Shown piece by piece: positions 26,299-35,900 of a stretch of DNA of 64,000 nt. This stretch comes from Hymenobacter tibetensis. Its GTDB lineage: Bacteria; Bacteroidota; Bacteroidia; Cytophagales; Hymenobacteraceae. The DNA lies in contig NZ_CP094669.1 in NCBI RefSeq assembly GCF_022827545.1, positions 633,001 to 697,000 on the forward strand, written 5' to 3'. The number at the start of each line of letters is the position of its first letter. Within the stretch, counting starts at the first letter, position 1. The translations under genes and the position numbers were made by a program. Under the pieces are notes generated by a model. It was not told the DNA's origin, did not search any database, and worked only from the letters and a program-made list of their open reading frames with translations.

Positions 26299-28782
26299 TC
26301 AGAACTTATAGCTCACGCTGCCGATGATGCTGCGCAGTTTCTGGGGGCTCATGGTGGTGTAGCCTACCCAGTACTGCTGGTCGGTGATGTTGTCTACTTT
26401 AGCCGACAGGCGGAACTTGGGCTGGTCGTAGAATACGCTGGCGTTGAGCACTGTGTAGCTAGGCAGGGTGAACACGCTGAGGGTCGTGTTCTGCACGCGG
26501 TTGTCGCTGGCGTAGTTGCCCCCGAAGCCCACGCCTAAGCCCTTCAGCGTGCCTGTAGGCTGGCGGTAGCTCACCCAGGCGTTGGCTAGGTAAGGCGAGG
26601 AAGCGGTGTTCGGCCGCCGGCCGTTTTCAATTTCACTGGAATTTTTCCACTCCGAGTGGTTGTAGGCAAAGCCGGCCACCACGTTCAGGCCTGTTACGGG
26701 GTTAGCCGTCAGGTTCAGTTCTACGCCACGGCTCATTTGCGTGCCGTTCTGGGTTTGTGCGTTCGGAATGCCGTCGTTGGCTCCTAGAGTACTTTCTGGT
26801 ACTGGCGTAGACCGCAACAAGTCCTGCACTTGAATATCGTAGTAGCTCACTGTAGCACTTACCCGGCCGTCGGCTGCGTCAAGCTTCACGCCGCCTTCCC
26901 ACTGGTTGGCTTGCTCGATTTTCGAGGTCCGAGCCTGGCGGTTCACGTCGATGTACGTACCGTCGGTGGGGTTCTTGAAGCTGTTCTGGTAGTTGGCAAA
27001 CAGAGCTACCCGGTCTTTCACTGGCTGATATACCAGGCCAAACTTAGGCGACAACGACGTTTGCGAGTACGCCATGTTAGGACTGTAGGAAATACCGCCT
27101 TTGTTGTCGAAGTGGTCGAGGCGCAGAGCGGCCAGCACGCTGAGTTTGTCGGTCAGGTTGAGCACGTCCGAAACGAAGGCGCTGTAGGTGTTCGATTTGG
27201 TGGTAACCAAATAGTGAGGCGGCGGGGTGGTAGCGTAGAGCGCAGCCAAAGCCGTCCCGTTGAACGTGCGGTAGTTGTAGCCTGGCACGTTCACCACGGG
27301 CACTGCATCGAAGCCGCCGCCCAGGAAATTCACGTCCGCATCAACGCGCAGGAAGTCCAGGCCCAGCACCACGCGGTTGCGTAGGCTGCCTAGGTTGAAG
27401 TCGCCGTTGAACAACTGCTGTACTTCCCAAATCTGCCGCTTGCTGTTCTGCGTGGATTGGTCGGCGCGCGAGAGGGTTACCGCGTTGGTAGCACTATCAA
27501 CCGGATTCAGATAGAAGTAGGGGCCCGCACCATCGGAGAAGCTGTGGCTGGACGTCAGGAAGGTAGTAGAAGTGAGGTTAGGCGAAATACGGTACTGCAC
27601 CTGCCCGAACAGGTTAGTGCTGCGCGAGTCCTGAATCAGGCCCGGCCCCATGTACGACTGGCGGTAGTCCAGCGGCGCTTTGTCGGCCCGGTCGAAGCCC
27701 AGCGCCGACGAGGGGAAGTAGAAGAAGATAAGCTGCTTGCCTACGCCTCGGCCCTGGTACACTTCGGCATCAACGTTGACAGTCAATTTATCAGAGGGGC
27801 GCCATTGCAGGCTGGGAGCTACGGCCAGGTTCTTGTTGAAGCCGGTGTACCCTGCGTTTTGGAAGTTGTCTTCGTAGGTGTAGGCTGTGTTCAGGCGGAA
27901 GGCTAGTTTTTTAGGCTGGTCGGCGGGCGCATTAGGGTTTACTAGGTTCACGTCGGCACTTACGCGGTGGAAGCCGTAGCTGCCAGCGGCCACCGTGGCT
28001 TCGCCTCCAAAGGTATCTGAGGGCTTCTTGGTCACGCGGTTCAGCAGGCCACCATACGAGGTCAACGACGAGCCGAATAGGGTAGCCGACGGGCCTTTGA
28101 TGACTTCCAGCTTCTCTAGGTTCACCGCATCAATGTCGCTAGTTACGTTGCCGGCCACGCCGTTGCGTAGCTGGCTCGACAGCACGAAGCCCCGCGAAGC
28201 GTAGAAAGCGCCGCCGTCGCCACCGCGGCCGGTGGCATCCCACATTTTCTGGAGGCCGGGCACGTTGCGCGTGGCGTCGTCCACGGTAAACACCAACTGC
28301 TCAGTCAGGAGCTCCTTGCCCACAGTAGCATATACCTGCGGGTTTTCCAGATTCTTAAGCGGCATCTTGCCCACGTATTCCGATTCCTTACGGGCAAACT
28401 TGTTGGTTTGAGTGCCTTGCACCACCACTTCCTTCAGTTGTTCGGTGCTGGCTTCCAGCTGAAAATCTTGCGCACTAACCTGACCGGCTGTTACCTGTAC
28501 CTGCCGTTCCTGGGTGCTAAAGCCTACCAGCCGCACTCCGAGCGTGTAAGTGCCGGGCTGCAAGCCCGCAATGCGGTAGTTGCCGCTGTTGTCGGTGTTG
28601 GCTCCCTTGCCTGTTCCCTTGATACCAACTGAAACCCCCACAACGGACTGGCCATCTGAGGCAGTAATATGGCCTTGGATGATGCCTCTCTGTGCTTGCG
28701 CAGAAAGAGAAAGCATAGCGGACACTAAAACAAGAAGGAAAGTGAGAGACTGGCGTACTAGACCAGTGGCAAGTGGTTTCAT
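26299..28782 (-). CDS. TonB-dependent siderophore receptor
   Basis: An 827-residue outer-membrane receptor. A signal peptide ends AQAQR, and a carboxypeptidase-regulatory-like domain (about 30-105) includes GHITASDGQSVVGVSVGIKG. The TonB box region is LKEVVVQGTQ, and the plug contains GFVLSSQLRNGV, IDAVNLEKLEVIKGPSATLF and GGLLNRVTKKP. The barrel has RGVELNLTANPVTGLNVVAG near its end and closes with IIGSVSYKF, a terminal Phe. The IKGPSATLFG plug motif and the later TDQQYWVG segment are those of siderophore receptors of the FhuA/FpvA type. The start at 28782 is chosen at the Met before KPLATG. A PepSY protein gene follows, which supports iron uptake. Confidence 0.92.
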   Translation of the reverse strand: MKPLATGLVRQSLTFLLVLVSAMLSLSAQAQRGIIQGHITASDGQSVVGVSVGIKGTGKGANTDNSGNYRIAGLQPGTYTLGVRLVGFSTQERQVQVTAGQVSAQDFQLEASTEQLKEVVVQGTQTNKFARKESEYVGKMPLKNLENPQVYATVGKELLTEQLVFTVDDATRNVPGLQKMWDATGRGGDGGAFYASRGFVLSSQLRNGVAGNVTSDIDAVNLEKLEVIKGPSATLFGSSLTSYGGLLNRVTKKPSDTFGGEATVAAGSYGFHRVSADVNLVNPNAPADQPKKLAFRLNTAYTYEDNFQNAGYTGFNKNLAVAPSLQWRPSDKLTVNVDAEVYQGRGVGKQLIFFYFPSSALGFDRADKAPLDYRQSYMGPGLIQDSRSTNLFGQVQYRISPNLTSTTFLTSSHSFSDGAGPYFYLNPVDSATNAVTLSRADQSTQNSKRQIWEVQQLFNGDFNLGSLRNRVVLGLDFLRVDADVNFLGGGFDAVPVVNVPGYNYRTFNGTALAALYATTPPPHYLVTTKSNTYSAFVSDVLNLTDKLSVLAALRLDHFDNKGGISYSPNMAYSQTSLSPKFGLVYQPVKDRVALFANYQNSFKNPTDGTYIDVNRQARTSKIEQANQWEGGVKLDAADGRVSATVSYYDIQVQDLLRSTPVPESTLGANDGIPNAQTQNGTQMSRGVELNLTANPVTGLNVVAGFAYNHSEWKNSSEIENGRRPNTASSPYLANAWVSYRQPTGTLKGLGVGFGGNYASDNRVQNTTLSVFTLPSYTVLNASVFYDQPKFRLSAKVDNITDQQYWVGYTTMSPQKLRSIIGSVSYKF

Positions 28783-28968
28783 GTGGCGTTGCAATAGTTG
28801 GATCGGCTGCAAAGCTCGGGAGTAAATTTGATTATTTAGAATGTTTACAAATAATATTTAGATGTAGTATAAACAATTAACTAGGTCCGGGAGCTTTCTG
28901 CGGAGTGCTATTCTTCTCAACTCCCTGCGCAAGAGAGCGTATTGTACCCCAGCAACGCACGTTCAATT

Positions 28969-29775
28969 ATGGCACCTTCATTTACGCATACGCACTCTCA
29001 TTCTTTCGCTGATTCTGCCCCAAGCCGCTTGTGGCGGTGGCTAGCTGCCATCAGCGTACTCGGCAATATTGCCCTCAACTACTACTCCAATGCCTTTCCG
29101 TTCAATGGGCAAAGCATGGGTACGGTGTCGGCAAAATATCCCACGCTGCTAACGCCAGCGGGCTATGCTTTCTCTATCTGGGGGCTGATTTTTCTGGCCC
29201 TGACGGTGTATGTAGTCTGGCAGCTCTTGCCGGCGCAACGTACCAGCATACTGCCCGATGCCGTAGCACAGCCGCTCACGCTGGCCAGCGTAGCTACTGC
29301 TTCATGGGTAGTGCTGTTTGCGTATGAGCAGCTGCTCCTGAGCTTGTTGGTAATGCTGCTTATTCTGGGCTCCCTTATTATAGCCTATGGCCGCGCCCGG
29401 CGGTTGGTGCTAGCCGATGCTGCTCCGCGCTGGACTAGCTTGCCCTTCGCGTTATACCTAGGCTGGATTTCGGTGGCTGCCACCATCAACAGTATTATCG
29501 GGCTCCAACGCATCGGATGGCAGCCAGCGCTCAACCTATCCATGCTGCTGGGGCTGCTGCTGCTGGCCGTGGTAGTGGGGCTGGGGCTGCTCATTAGCCG
29601 GGAGTTTCGGGAAGTGGCTTTTCCGCTGGTGGTGGCTTGGGCGTTGGTAGCCATCTGGGTAGCCCAGCGCTACGCTTATCCGGAACTGGGCTGGGCCGCT
29701 CTGATAGGCGCCGGTATTGTGGCACTAGGAGGCTTGGTACTGGCTTCTGGGCGGGGCCGAGTGGCGGAGATCTAG
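28969..29775 (+). CDS. TspO/MBR-related (tryptophan-rich sensory-like) membrane protein
   Basis: A 268-residue multi-spanning inner-membrane protein. The segment LLTPAGYAFSIWGLIFLAL, the later LYLGWISVAATINS and an overall hydrophobic pattern of eight or more helices match the TspO-like proteins in Bacteroidota, which are longer than the five-helix TspO core (about 160 residues). TspO proteins bind tetrapyrroles or sterols; what this homologue binds is unknown. The start at 28969 (MAPSFTHTHSHS) is preferred over 28942. Its N-terminus is His-rich. It is divergent from the siderophore receptor, with an AT-rich 186-bp gap between, and tpiA follows 82 bp downstream. Confidence 0.75.
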   Translation: MAPSFTHTHSHSFADSAPSRLWRWLAAISVLGNIALNYYSNAFPFNGQSMGTVSAKYPTLLTPAGYAFSIWGLIFLALTVYVVWQLLPAQRTSILPDAVAQPLTLASVATASWVVLFAYEQLLLSLLVMLLILGSLIIAYGRARRLVLADAAPRWTSLPFALYLGWISVAATINSIIGLQRIGWQPALNLSMLLGLLLLAVVVGLGLLISREFREVAFPLVVAWALVAIWVAQRYAYPELGWAALIGAGIVALGGLVLASGRGRVAEI

Positions 29776-29857
29776 CGGGGCCTTGCATAAAAAGACCGGT
29801 TAGCTTGGCCAGACCAACTAACTTGCGCCCATCTTCTTCCACCTCAATTTGCTCTTC

Positions 29858-30625
29858 ATGCGTAAGAATATCGTTGCCGGCAACTGGAAAATGAACACCA
29901 CTTACCAAGATGGACTCGCCTTGGTATCGGAAATCACCAACATGGTGCAGGACGAAGTCACGGGCCCCAACGAGGTGCAAGTGGTAATATGCCCACCGTT
30001 TCCGTTTCTGGCCGCCATTGGCAAGCAACTCCCCGCAAGCAGCCGCTTCCATTTGGGCGCGCAGAATTGCAGCCAAAAGGAAAGTGGCGCCTACACCGGC
30101 GAAGTATCGGCCAAGATGCTTGAATCAGTGGGGTGCGAGTACGTGATTCTGGGTCACTCCGAGCGGCGGCAGTATTTCCGCGAAGACGACGAACTGCTAA
30201 GCCAGAAGCTAAAAGCAGTGTTGGCCGCCGGCTTGAAGCCGATTTTCTGCGTAGGCGAGTCGTTGGAGACGCGCGAGGCTGACGACACGTTCACCTTTAT
30301 CGGCAAGCAACTGCAAGACGGCCTTTTTCACCTCTCCAACGAGGAATTCGAGCAGGTGGTAATAGCCTATGAGCCTATCTGGGCCATCGGGACGGGCAAA
30401 ACTGCTACCAGCGCGCAGGCGCAGGAAGTCCATGCCTTCATCCGGGAGCAAATTGCCCGTGCCTACGACGCCGAAGCCGCCTCCAACACCTCTATCCTAT
30501 ACGGTGGCTCGGCCAATGCGCAAAACGCCCGCGAATTGTTCAGCCAGCCCGACGTAGATGGTGGCCTTATCGGCGGTGCCTCCCTCAAGTCGCGCGACTT
30601 CACCGAGATTATCAAGTCGTTCTAA
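29858..30625 (+). CDS. tpiA: Triose-phosphate isomerase
   Basis: TpiA interconverts glyceraldehyde 3-phosphate and dihydroxyacetone phosphate in glycolysis. The 255-residue product has the standard length. Catalytic residues are visible: Asn and Lys in AGNWKMN at the N-terminus, His in ILGHSERR, and Glu in AYEPIWAIGTGKTA (loop 6). The phosphate-binding YGGSANAQNA and GGLIGGASL are near the C-terminus. The ATG at 29858 (MRKNIVAGNWKMN) gives the family's usual start; a Met three codons upstream is less likely. It follows the TspO-like gene on the same strand. Confidence 0.97.
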   Translation: MRKNIVAGNWKMNTTYQDGLALVSEITNMVQDEVTGPNEVQVVICPPFPFLAAIGKQLPASSRFHLGAQNCSQKESGAYTGEVSAKMLESVGCEYVILGHSERRQYFREDDELLSQKLKAVLAAGLKPIFCVGESLETREADDTFTFIGKQLQDGLFHLSNEEFEQVVIAYEPIWAIGTGKTATSAQAQEVHAFIREQIARAYDAEAASNTSILYGGSANAQNARELFSQPDVDGGLIGGASLKSRDFTEIIKSF

Positions 30626-30765
30626 CCCTGTTGTTTCAAGCAGTACGAATTCTTGTTTGTGTTCACGCAACGGACCCAACTATTCTTCGCTTTGCTTGGG
30701 ACGGTTACGAACCAAAACCGGCCGGATAATTGTCCGGTAGCCAGCACTGTCTCTTCTGATTTTAT

Positions 30766-31146
30766 ATGCTCGCTGAACTCCTTGTATCTGGCTTGCTGGC
30801 GCTCAACCCGTTTGCAACTCCCGCGCCTCGCGTACCCTTTGTGGCAGCACCACTAACTTCTTTGGAGCCGTGCCGCATCTACGGTACCATCTATTTGGAG
30901 CGCGACCCCCGCCGCCGGGGTTTCTGCTTCGGGGTTATATACGAGGAGCCGGAAGAAGGCTTCGCAGACGTAATGGTGTTTGCGGAAGATAACAAGCTGT
31001 TTGCCGACAAACCCGGCCTCTGGTATTTCACGGAAGCCCGCGACTTTGCCGACTACGTGCTGTTCGTAAGCAACCAGCGCGGCATGGCTGATTTCAGCGT
31101 CCATTACACCAAAGTGCGCTCCTTCGCTGGCTGTCGAAAGCAGTAA
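30766..31146 (+). CDS. Small secreted protein, DUF6150-like
   Basis: A 126-residue protein with a hydrophobic signal-like N-terminus (MLAELLVSGLLALNPFATPA). The mature region has repeated strand patterns of type AD-x-V-[MLF]-V-F: FADVMVFAEDNKLFADKPGL, then FADYVLFVSNQRGMADFSVH. Two Cys (CRIYG and GFCFG) precede them and one (AGCRKQ) ends the protein, so disulfides are possible. The repeated AD-x-x-V pattern recalls the DUF6150 proteins of Bacteroidota, but I am not certain of the assignment. No function is known. It stands between tpiA and prmA and is closed by a terminator at 31165-31198. Confidence 0.75.
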   Translation: MLAELLVSGLLALNPFATPAPRVPFVAAPLTSLEPCRIYGTIYLERDPRRRGFCFGVIYEEPEEGFADVMVFAEDNKLFADKPGLWYFTEARDFADYVLFVSNQRGMADFSVHYTKVRSFAGCRKQ

Positions 31147-31164
31147 CATACTCTGTTGCCATTG

Positions 31165-31198
31165 AAAAGCCCCACTACATCACGTAGTGGGGCTTTTT
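31165..31198 (+). terminator. Intrinsic terminator after the small secreted protein
   Basis: AAAAGCCCCACTAC (31165-31178) pairs with GTAGTGGGGCTTTT around a short ATCAC loop, followed by further T residues to 31198. Confidence 0.9.
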
Positions 31199-31426
31199 TG
31201 ATGCGGTTAGCCTAAAGTAGTGCTAGACTCTACGCCTTAGGATTGTTTTTCCTCAGGGCGTACCAGAAAACGATGATGCAAACAGCCAGTCAAGTAGTGT
31301 CCTTGTTGCTGAGTAGCGCAAAGGGTAGTAGGCTTTTGCTACCCGTATCGGTTTGGCTGGCTTTTCCTGCGAACTTTGTGGCCCGGCACGCTGGACTCAC
31401 TTGCGTTTCCCCTCTGTTTATTGACT

Positions 31427-32257
31427 ATGGATTTTGTAGAAGTGCGCGTAGTCGCGCCGCGCGAATTGGCCGACATACTAGTAGCCGAGTTGGCCGAAGT
31501 AGGGTATAATACCTTCGAGGACAACGACGAAGGCTTTTGCGCCTATATCGACGAAGATCAATTTGCTGCCGATGCTGTGGCCGAAATCATGAGCCGCTAC
31601 GAAGGGCTTGGTGAGGTAGGGTACGAACACCGCGTCATTACGCGCCAAAACTGGAACGCCGAGTGGGAGAAGAACTTCGAGCCCCTGGTAATTGCCGACA
31701 AGGTATCGGTGCGGGCGCCTTTCCACGCCGCCCGGCCCGATTTGGAATACGAAATCGTAATCATGCCGCGCATGTCGTTCGGTACGGGCCACCACGACAC
31801 TACCGCCCTCATGATTACCAACCAGCTTGACATCGACCACCAAAACAAGCGGGTGCTGGACATGGGCTGCGGTACCGGCATCTTGGCCATTATGGCGGTG
31901 CATCTCGGGGCCAGCTACGTGCTAGCCGTGGACGTAGAGCCCTGGACCGCTGAAAATGCCGCCGATAATGCGCAGGAAAACAATGTGCAAGACAAGGTAG
32001 AGGCCCGGCTCGGTGATATTAGCGCCTTGGAAGGGGAGGAGCCTTTTGATATCATCTTAGCCAACATCAACCGCAACGTGTTGCTGGAAGACATGGCAGC
32101 GTATGGGCAGTACCTGAAGCCCAACAGCCCCATCCTGTTTTCTGGGTTCTACGAGGAAGACTTGCCCCTGATTCGGGAGGCAGCCGAACAGCATGGCTTA
32201 CGGTATGAAAGCCACCGCGTACAGAACCATTGGGTTTCGGCAATATGTAGAAAATAG
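31427..32257 (+). CDS. prmA: Ribosomal protein L11 methyltransferase PrmA
   Basis: PrmA trimethylates ribosomal protein L11 using S-adenosylmethionine. The 276-residue product has the N-terminal substrate-recognition domain (MDFVEVRVVAPRELADILVA) and a linker with NWNAEWEKNFEP. The methyltransferase domain carries FGTGHHDTTALMI, the SAM-binding VLDMGCGTGILAIMA, and NPPY-like IILANINRNVLL. The frame begins at 31376, but the ATG at 31427 starts the family's N-terminus. The region upstream (31199-31426) has no gene. A short unrelated ORF faces it downstream. Confidence 0.95.
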   Translation: MDFVEVRVVAPRELADILVAELAEVGYNTFEDNDEGFCAYIDEDQFAADAVAEIMSRYEGLGEVGYEHRVITRQNWNAEWEKNFEPLVIADKVSVRAPFHAARPDLEYEIVIMPRMSFGTGHHDTTALMITNQLDIDHQNKRVLDMGCGTGILAIMAVHLGASYVLAVDVEPWTAENAADNAQENNVQDKVEARLGDISALEGEEPFDIILANINRNVLLEDMAAYGQYLKPNSPILFSGFYEEDLPLIREAAEQHGLRYESHRVQNHWVSAICRK

Positions 32258-32329
32258 ATTGCCGAGCGGTGGAAAGACGAGCTAGAAGGGTTTGCCGAAC
32301 TATAGTTGGCAATTTTTCTAGCTCTTATT

Positions 32330-32671
32330 TTATAAACACAGCGCCAGCCATTCTTCATCGGACAGGCCGTAGTCTATGGGGTTTTCATGCACCAACGACC
32401 GGCTGCTCAATTGGGGCAGTACGTTTTGAGGGGCAACCAAATAGTGACTAGCCAGACGGTCGAGGGCGGCTCGGCCGCGGCGCACTATAATAGTACCGCA
32501 CTCTGGTCGTTCCTGTATAACAGGGTCAACGAGTAACAGCAAGTCGCGCCATTCGGCTACGGTAGCCGAAGACTTTCCTAAGCGTTGCGTGATGTCGTCA
32601 CGTAGATTTTGTACCACGCGCAGCAGCGCGTTCGGGGCAAGGGCGGATAGCCGGGAAGCAGCGGTATGCAT
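32330..32671 (-). CDS. Conserved-looking hypothetical protein, 113 residues
   Basis: I do not recognise this protein. It is hydrophilic and mostly helical by eye: MHTAASRLSALAPNALLRVV, DDITQRLGKSSATVAEWRDL, then a strand-rich CGTIIVRRGRAALDRLASHY and an acidic end (GLSDEEWLALCL). There is no signal peptide or membrane helix. Coding potential is supported by the lack of a longer frame on the other strand and by a palindrome in its upstream region (32741-32757). It is an orphan, convergent with prmA and divergent from the giant gene that follows. Confidence 0.6.
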   Translation of the reverse strand: MHTAASRLSALAPNALLRVVQNLRDDITQRLGKSSATVAEWRDLLLLVDPVIQERPECGTIIVRRGRAALDRLASHYLVAPQNVLPQLSSRSLVHENPIDYGLSDEEWLALCL

Positions 32672-32986
32672 AGCAGTTGGAAAGGTGAGTACTCGTAAAG
32701 AATACGAAGTTGACGTTTGGAAAGATACCTTTTCAAAACGCTACCTCCCAGAGGTAGTAAATAAATAATGTGCAGGTAGCTGAGCTTTTTCCTAAAACGG
32801 CTTGTTGCCTCGGTTTGCAGAGTGAAATGCTGAACAATTTTGCGGCGTCTGCCAGATTAGTAGGACGGTAGCCGACAGGAATAGTGCAAAACCATAAAAA
32901 TCAATGCTGTCTGCAACCTAGGTCCAATAGTGTGGCGACTATTACCGAAATTGTAGACGACTAATCAGGTTCCGACGGAATTATCT
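32672..32986. other. Intergenic region before the giant secreted-protein gene
   Basis: A 315-bp AT-rich gap between divergent genes with no coding frame I can support. It has a small inverted repeat, CTACCTC-CCA-GAGGTAG, at 32741-32757, about 70 bp upstream of the gene at 32330-32671, which could be an operator. No clear promoter pair was found. Confidence 0.5.
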
Positions 32987-35900
32987 ATGAAGCAAGCTAT
33001 TCTCCAATGGCTTTGCTTGGTGCTGTTAGGGGTGAGTGCCCCGGTCCTGGCCCAGCAAAATAAGCCCCAACCAACTAAAGCGCAGCCCGCCAATCCGGCT
33101 GCGGCTGCGGCTACGGCTGCACCCAAATTCTCGGGCAAACTTGCCTCTGACCCTGCTCAGTTCATGCAGGACGTACAATTGATGATGGCCACCACCAAAA
33201 ATGCGGCCGCCATCAGTTCCGGTGTTCGGCTGCAACAGCTGTGGGCTAGCAACAAGCTGACGGCAACACAGCAAGGCAAAGTCGTGGCTTTGTCGCAGCA
33301 GATGCTGGCGCTGGGTTTCAGGCCGCGGCCTCACTTCGAGTCGATGTTCTCGGGGCTGGTGGCTGGTGCTACAGTGCAAAATATGTCGGATCAGCAGATG
33401 GACGGTTTGCTGGATGTGCTGAGCAAAACGGTGCGCAATATTCCTGGTCCGGAAGCCGCTAAGTTCATAACGGTTACCACGCAGTTCCTAGAAAACAAGG
33501 TGCTCTACAGCTCCCGCTACAACAAGCTGCGGGTATCGGGTGGTACCTTCTCGTTTGCTTACAACGAGCAGGATATGCCGAGCTTGGCTCCCGCTGCCGC
33601 GCCGGTAGTGGCGCCCACCCCCGAGCCGGTTGCTGCTCCTGCAGCAACCAAGCCCGGCGCTAAGCCAGCAGCTAAACCCAAAGCCGCGGCTAAGAAGAAG
33701 AGCAGCGACGGCTGGGACACCGCCGACCTTTGGAGCGGCGGCAGCGGCTGGGGCGACAGCAACGATGGTTGGAGCACACCGGTCAAGAAAGCGCCTGCCA
33801 AAGCTGCTCCCGCCAACGGTGCTGCTCAACCAGAACCAGAGCCTGCGGCCGTCTACACACCGGCTCCTTACTACGATAGCTATATGGCGCCCCCAACGCG
33901 TGGGCCCGTACTTGTGCTCAAGGACGCTGACTTAACTATTTCGGCCAATTCCGATTCCGTCACTATTCGGAAAACTAGCGGCGCCGTAGTGCCTCTTACC
34001 AACAAGTTTGTGGGATACGGAGGGCAGTACGTGTGGCAAGTGAATGCCTCACCTGCCACTGCCGACCTGAATAGCTATGATTTCGACCTCAACAAGGCGG
34101 AGTTTACGGCTGAGCCTGTAATGCTTACCTATCCGGCTGTGCTGGAAGCTCCCATCAAAGGGGCGTTGGCGTATAAAAGCATAAAGAAGAAGCCAGGCTC
34201 TACAGATTCAGGCTATCCGCGCTTTATCTCGCTCACTAATGATGCGCGCATAAAAAACATCGGCGACAATATTCGCTACTACGGAGGCTTTTCGTTGGCA
34301 GGCTCCAAGATGTTGTCTGCTTCGCTCGACGGATCGTTGTCGCGCATTTACGTGGACATGGATGGGAAACCTAAGTTTCGCGCTTCCAGCCGCGCCTACG
34401 TACTCGGCGATTCGCTGATTACTGCCGAGCGAGCCGCTATTACCATCTTCGAAGACAAGGTGGATTCGCTCACGCATCCTGGCGTAAGACTGAAGTTTTC
34501 CAAGAAGCGCCAAATCCTGCAGCTAGCTCGTGAAAACGGCCTCTATAAAACTACGCCTTACTTCGACTCTTATCACCAAATGGAAATCACGTCGGAACTG
34601 CTGACGTGGCCCATCAGCACCCCTACCATCGACTTTGCTATTCTCACGGCCAAGAACCAGGTAACCGCAGGCTTTGAAAGCAAAGAGTTTTACACCAATA
34701 CCCGCTACCAGCAGATCAAAGCCATCAACAAGCTGCATCCCTTGCAGATGATAGTGGGCTACAGCCTCGAGAACAACAACGCGCGCCGCTTCACGGTGCA
34801 GGAGGTAGCTACGTTCCGCAAGTTGCAGCCGGCCAACGTGCGGTCGGCCGTTGCGGGCTTGGCCCGCGACGGGTACGTGGACTGGAACCCCCAAACCCAG
34901 CAAATTACGCTACGGCCCAAGGCGCTGCACTACGTGAACTCGTCTAGAGGCAAGAAAGACTACGACCACATTGCCATCAAGAGCCTTTCGCCAGCCGGTA
35001 AAAACGCCACGCTCAACCTGGCTACCAACGACCTGCTGGTGCGAGGCGTAGACCGATTCAACTTCTCCGACGATTCGGTGACGGTGTTTGTGAAGCCTGA
35101 CTCCAGCGTCATTCACATTCAGAAGAACCGGACCATTCTGTTCAACGGTACGGTAGTGGCCTCTGCCTTCGTATTCAAAGGCAAAGAGTTCAAGTTCGAC
35201 TATGATGGGTTCTTTATTGACTTGGCGAAGATTGACTCCATCATTGTAAAAGGCAAAGGCTCGAAAGGGTCGGTGATGAAGGCCAAGGCCACGGACTTTA
35301 CCCTTACCAACAAGAAGAAGGAATCGTCCGGTAAGCTTTACATCAACCACCCCAACAACAAGTCGGGGCGCAAGAAGCTGGGCGCCTATCCTTCATTCGA
35401 CGCCAGTACCGGTGCGTACGTGTACTTCGACAAGCCTGAGGTGCTAGGCGGTGCCTACGATACCACGGTTTACTTCGACATTCCGCCGTTCAAACTTGAC
35501 TCGCTCAACAACAAGAACCGGTCGGCAGTAGGCTTCAAAGGCACGTTCGTGTCGGGCGGTATCATGCCCGACTTCAAAACCAAGCTAGCCTTGCAGGAAG
35601 ACGGGTCGTTGGGCTTTGTCTATGACTTGCCCAAAGAAGGTGTGCCTGTATACGGTGGCAAAGCCCGGCTCTTCAATAGAGTGAAGATGAGCAACCAGGG
35701 TATCCAGGGTGTGGGAGACTTGAAATACCTGACCAGCACGTTGCAAAGCGACCAGTTCGTCTTTTATAGAGACTCGGTCGTGACGGTGGGGAAATCGGGG
35801 GTGGTTCAGCCAGGGCCGCTCAACGGGGTTGAGTTTGCGAAAGTGAACTTGCCGGTTGGCTACCAGATGAAATGGGCCGTAAAGTCGGATTCCATGTACC

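Noticed and set aside
26830..27384. 184-codon plus-strand ORF opposite the siderophore receptor
   Set aside because: Antisense shadow of a strong TonB receptor; rich in Val/His/Arg, not a protein I can support.
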